This document shows, piece after piece, positions 59,940 to 64,000 of a stretch of 64,000 bases of DNA (position 1 is its first letter; the number at the start of each line of letters is the position of its first letter). Under the pieces are notes generated by a model, which ran no database searches, had not been told where the DNA came from, and was given only the letters and a program-made list of their open reading frames with translations. The position numbers and the translations under genes are program-made. Origin of the DNA: Amoebidium appalachense (lineage: Eukaryota > Ichthyosporea); contig CAVNZM010000007.1 in NCBI GenBank assembly GCA_963693365.1, forward strand, positions 3,720,001 through 3,784,000. Reading direction: 5' to 3'.

Positions 59940-62151
59940 ATGGCTACCCAACATCCCACTAAACACCCACCCATCATTCCCCTCCCTCGCCACCAGTCAT
60001 GGACAGGGAGCACACTCTCTCTCGGTCCCACCTGTTTTGTGCACACCACAAATATAGACACCAGCACATATCCAGCAGAGCTGCTTCAAGAGTTATTACG
60101 GAATACGGAGTTGAAATTTACCGAAACTCTTCCTCCTGCCCATGACAGTCCTTACATAACACTCAAGGTGGATTCCGAATTTTTTGCTCACTTCCCTGAA
60201 GGAATAGGCATACCGCCTCTGGATTTCCAAAAGAAAGACTCATACCTAGTAACGGTCACGGAGAAAGGGGTGGTGCTACGCGCACACACAGTCACTGGTT
60301 TAGTCTACGCTGTGCAGACCCTAGCGTGCATGTTGCAAGCCGCCCCAACCACCAGCACAGAGATTGGAGCTTCTGTCAACGTCACCAATGTTGTAGAGGT
60401 ACCGATGGGGTGGGTGGTGGATTTTCCAGAGTACGAACACAGGGGGTTTATGTTGGACGAGGGCCGGCATTTCCAGGGAGCTGATGTGGTCAAGAGCCTT
60501 TTGGACATCATGTGCATGCACAAAATGAACGTGTTTCACTGGCATCTCACTGAGGATCAAGGGTGGAGAATAGAGGTAAAAAGGTACCCAAGGCTTACCA
60601 GTATAGGTTCGTATCGGCAAGGCACGGCTACGTCTCGTTTCACACGCGGAGACAATGGAATTCCACATGGGGGGTACTACACACAGGACGCTATTCGGGA
60701 GATCGTGCAATATGCAAAACGTAGGTGCATTACCATCATACCCGAGTTTGACGTCCCTGGGCATTGCGTGGCGGCACTGGCTGCATACCCTCACCTCTCG
60801 TGTAAACCTGCAAATGGTACGTCCATGGGAAATGGCGGTGCAAACAGTGTGCGGCATTTCGACGTCGCTTGCCAGTTTGGTATATTTTCGGACACGCTTT
60901 GTCCGTCAAATCCCGAAGTTTTCAAGTTTGTGTGTGATGTTTTCGAGGAGCTTCTGGAACTTTTTCCTTCGGAACTCGTGCACATGGGCGGGGATGAGGG
61001 CGCCTTGCGGGAAATGGAAGGAATGTGAGTGTTGTCGTGAGAAGGTGGCGGGAGGTGGGTCCAAATCCTTTCGTGACTTGCAGCACAAGTTTACGAACGA
61101 CGTTGTGGGTTTTTTGCAATCGAAGGGGAGGCGTGTTGTAGGGTGGAGTGAGGTTGCAAACGAGAATCTGCATCCTGACGCTATCATCCAATACTGGTTA
61201 AAGAACCACAGCACCATAGCTGGTCAAATGGCCTCACAGGTATTCCCCCCGCTCCCCCCTCCCCCCCTTCCCCCCCCCCCACCACCCACTCTCCCCCCTC
61301 CCCCCCCCCCCCCCAGTTCCCTCCCCCCACCCCCCCCCCCCCCCCCCCCGCTCCGTCTGTCCCCCCCCCCCCGTCCTCCTCCCCCTCCCCCCCCCTCCCC
61401 CCCCCCCCCCCCCAAACACGGGTCTGAATAGCCCCCCCACCCTTCTTTTCCACATTCACTCTCTATTCACGGACCCTCCCCCCCCCCCCCCCCCTCCCCC
61501 CGCCCCGTCCCCACCTTTCCTTTCGTGCCCCCCTCCCCTGACTTTTCTTTTTTGTTTTCAAACCACCCGTCCTCCCTTTCCCTGCTGTATACTACCTTCC
61601 CTATTGTTGTCCTCCTGTTCTCTGGTGTGTGGTAGAGGTGAGCTCCTTGCCCTTCTTCAACGTAGACTACTCTAACTTTCCCAATCGGCCCCGTATTAAA
61701 TCTTCATATTCACCTTTCAAATCTTCGTCCAGATATGTTTAATCCAACAGTAGAGCAACACCTCCCCCCCCCCCCCCCCTCCCCCCCTCCTCCCCCTTTC
61801 CTCCTCCCTACTCACCCTCTCCCCTCCCCTCCCTTCTGCTTCCTCTTACTCCTCACCTCCGTCTCCTCCTCCCCCCCCCCCCCCCCCCTTCCCTCTTCCC
61901 TGCCAGAATACCTTTTGAAGGCTTACTACCCCATTCCTTGTTGCCTTTTATGGGGGGAAAGGGGGGGGGGGGGGGGGGGGGGAGGGGGGGGGGGGGTTTG
62001 GGGAGGGTTTGAGAAAAGTTCAATGGGGTAGACAGCCGTACCGGTCCTGATTTTTTTGTAGACAGCCGTACCGGTCCTGATTTTTTTGCCCAGGGCCAAA
62101 GGCGGGATGGAGGTGTGTAGGATGGGAGATTGGGGCCTTTTTTTTTTTTTT

Positions 62152-62238
<87 letters not shown>

Positions 62239-62803
62239 AAGTTGGCAAAAAAAAAAAAAAAATGCACAAAAAAAAGTTGCTTCACTTCGAGTGTAAATCA
62301 AATGGGGGCAGCTAGAGTTTACTCTCGTTCTTTTCTTTTCTTAACTTTCCCCCCCTCCCCAGGGTCGGAAGGTGATAGCATCATCTTTTCGCCATGTCTA
62401 CCTCGACCACTCCCACCAATTCAGCTCCCTCTCCGACACCTACGCATACGACCCCATTCTGTCATTTTCCCCTCCCGTAACGCCAGAAATTGCGCGAAAT
62501 TGCGTACTGGGGATCGAAGCCCCCCTTTGGACGGAATGGGTGAACAGCCGTGAAAGGCTGGCATATCAGACATTTCCCCGTCTGACGGCTGTGGCGGAAA
62601 CAGCATGGACCCCACAAAATTTGAAAAATTACCCGGATTTTCATGAAAGATTGGCTCGGGGGGGTTTTGCGCGGCGGCTACGTCGGAAGGGGATGATGGC
62701 GGGGGATGATTACGAACCCCACTGGGCCCGAAAGATTTTCAGCCTTTTCACTTTGATCCGTTCTGAAACGTCTGTTTACCGCGAGCGAATGTTTGAGTCA
62801 TAA
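59940..62803 (+). CDS. GH20 beta-N-acetylhexosaminidase, frame broken by one base in exon 1
   Basis: Role: removal of terminal GlcNAc or GalNAc from glycans or chitin fragments. Exon 1 (59940-61239) and exon 2 (62363-62803) join in phase 0 (ASQ to GRKVIA); the stop is TAA. The start has a Kozak-like CCACCATGG. Family motifs: RGFMLDEGRHF, MHKMNVFHWHLTEDQGWR, IPEFDVPGHC, the catalytic pair Asp352-Glu353 in HMGGDE, VVGWSEV, and LWTEWV in exon 2. Directly after HMGGDE the frame runs into TGA within 11 codons, while the next frame continues the family sequence (GKWKECECCREK). Removing one G of the GGG at 60998-61000 restores about 579 residues. This may be a sequencing error, a true null allele or, less likely, frameshifting. 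No signal peptide is visible, which is unusual for secreted or lysosomal members. Confidence 0.87.
62028..62087. repeat. Exact 30-bp tandem duplication in the GH20 intron
   Basis: GTAGACAGCCGTACCGGTCC plus TGATTTTTTT occurs twice with no difference, followed by T and G runs. Confidence 0.95.

Positions 62804-64000
<1,197 letters not shown>

Overview
This is a eukaryotic nuclear window, most likely from a unicellular relative of animals and fungi; an ichthyosporean-type genome is my best guess and is inference only. The reasons are: a complete MCM4 replicative-helicase gene split into 23 exons; an animal-like TGFBRAP1/VPS3 tethering gene; a fungal-style Zn2Cys6-plus-PAS transcription factor; an Agd3-like polysaccharide deacetylase; a GH20 hexosaminidase; and GT-AG introns packed with microsatellites and very long G or C runs. 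Nothing suggests a bacterium, organelle or virus.

Layout. 1-11.2 kb: minus-strand TGFBRAP1/VPS3-like gene (14 or more exons, running off the left edge). 11.24-12.1 kb: divergent promoter with CArG-type boxes. 12.1-19.5 kb: plus-strand Zn2Cys6/PAS regulator, 4 exons, one 4.5-kb intron full of repeats. 19.5-22.2 kb: gene-free, with a fold-back element. 22.2-25.9 kb: minus-strand Agd3-like secreted deacetylase, 4 exons. 26-29.9 kb: gene-free, AT-rich, then microsatellites and a 167-bp tandem duplication. 30-31 kb: minus-strand single-exon surface protein with a Thr/Pro stalk and one membrane anchor. 31-37.4 kb: gene-free, with long CA/CT/GA tracts, a perfect 29-bp inverted repeat and a tRNA-like sequence. 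37.4-53.7 kb: MCM4. 53.7-59.9 kb: an unrecognised two-exon minus-strand gene, a palindromic minisatellite and a minus-strand F-box gene start. 59.9-62.8 kb: GH20 beta-N-acetylhexosaminidase, whose frame is broken by one base just after the catalytic Asp-Glu pair. The rest is CA repeat and low complexity.

The most interesting observation is a dispersed repeat family of about 15 recognisable copies, found almost only inside introns and on the sense strand of the host gene. Copies end in a conserved GCATTCAAA-type tail followed directly by a poly(C) tract. They share a core with two hairpins, one of which shows three compensated base-pair changes between subfamilies. This looks like a SINE-like, structured, poly(C)-tailed retroelement, and it may explain part of the poly(C) content of this genome.

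Functionally the genes are a housekeeping mixture: endosomal tethering, replication licensing, gene regulation, F-box. Three products could act on amino-sugar glycans or the cell surface (Agd3-like deacetylase, hexosaminidase, stalked surface protein). They are not an operon and I see no evidence of co-regulation.
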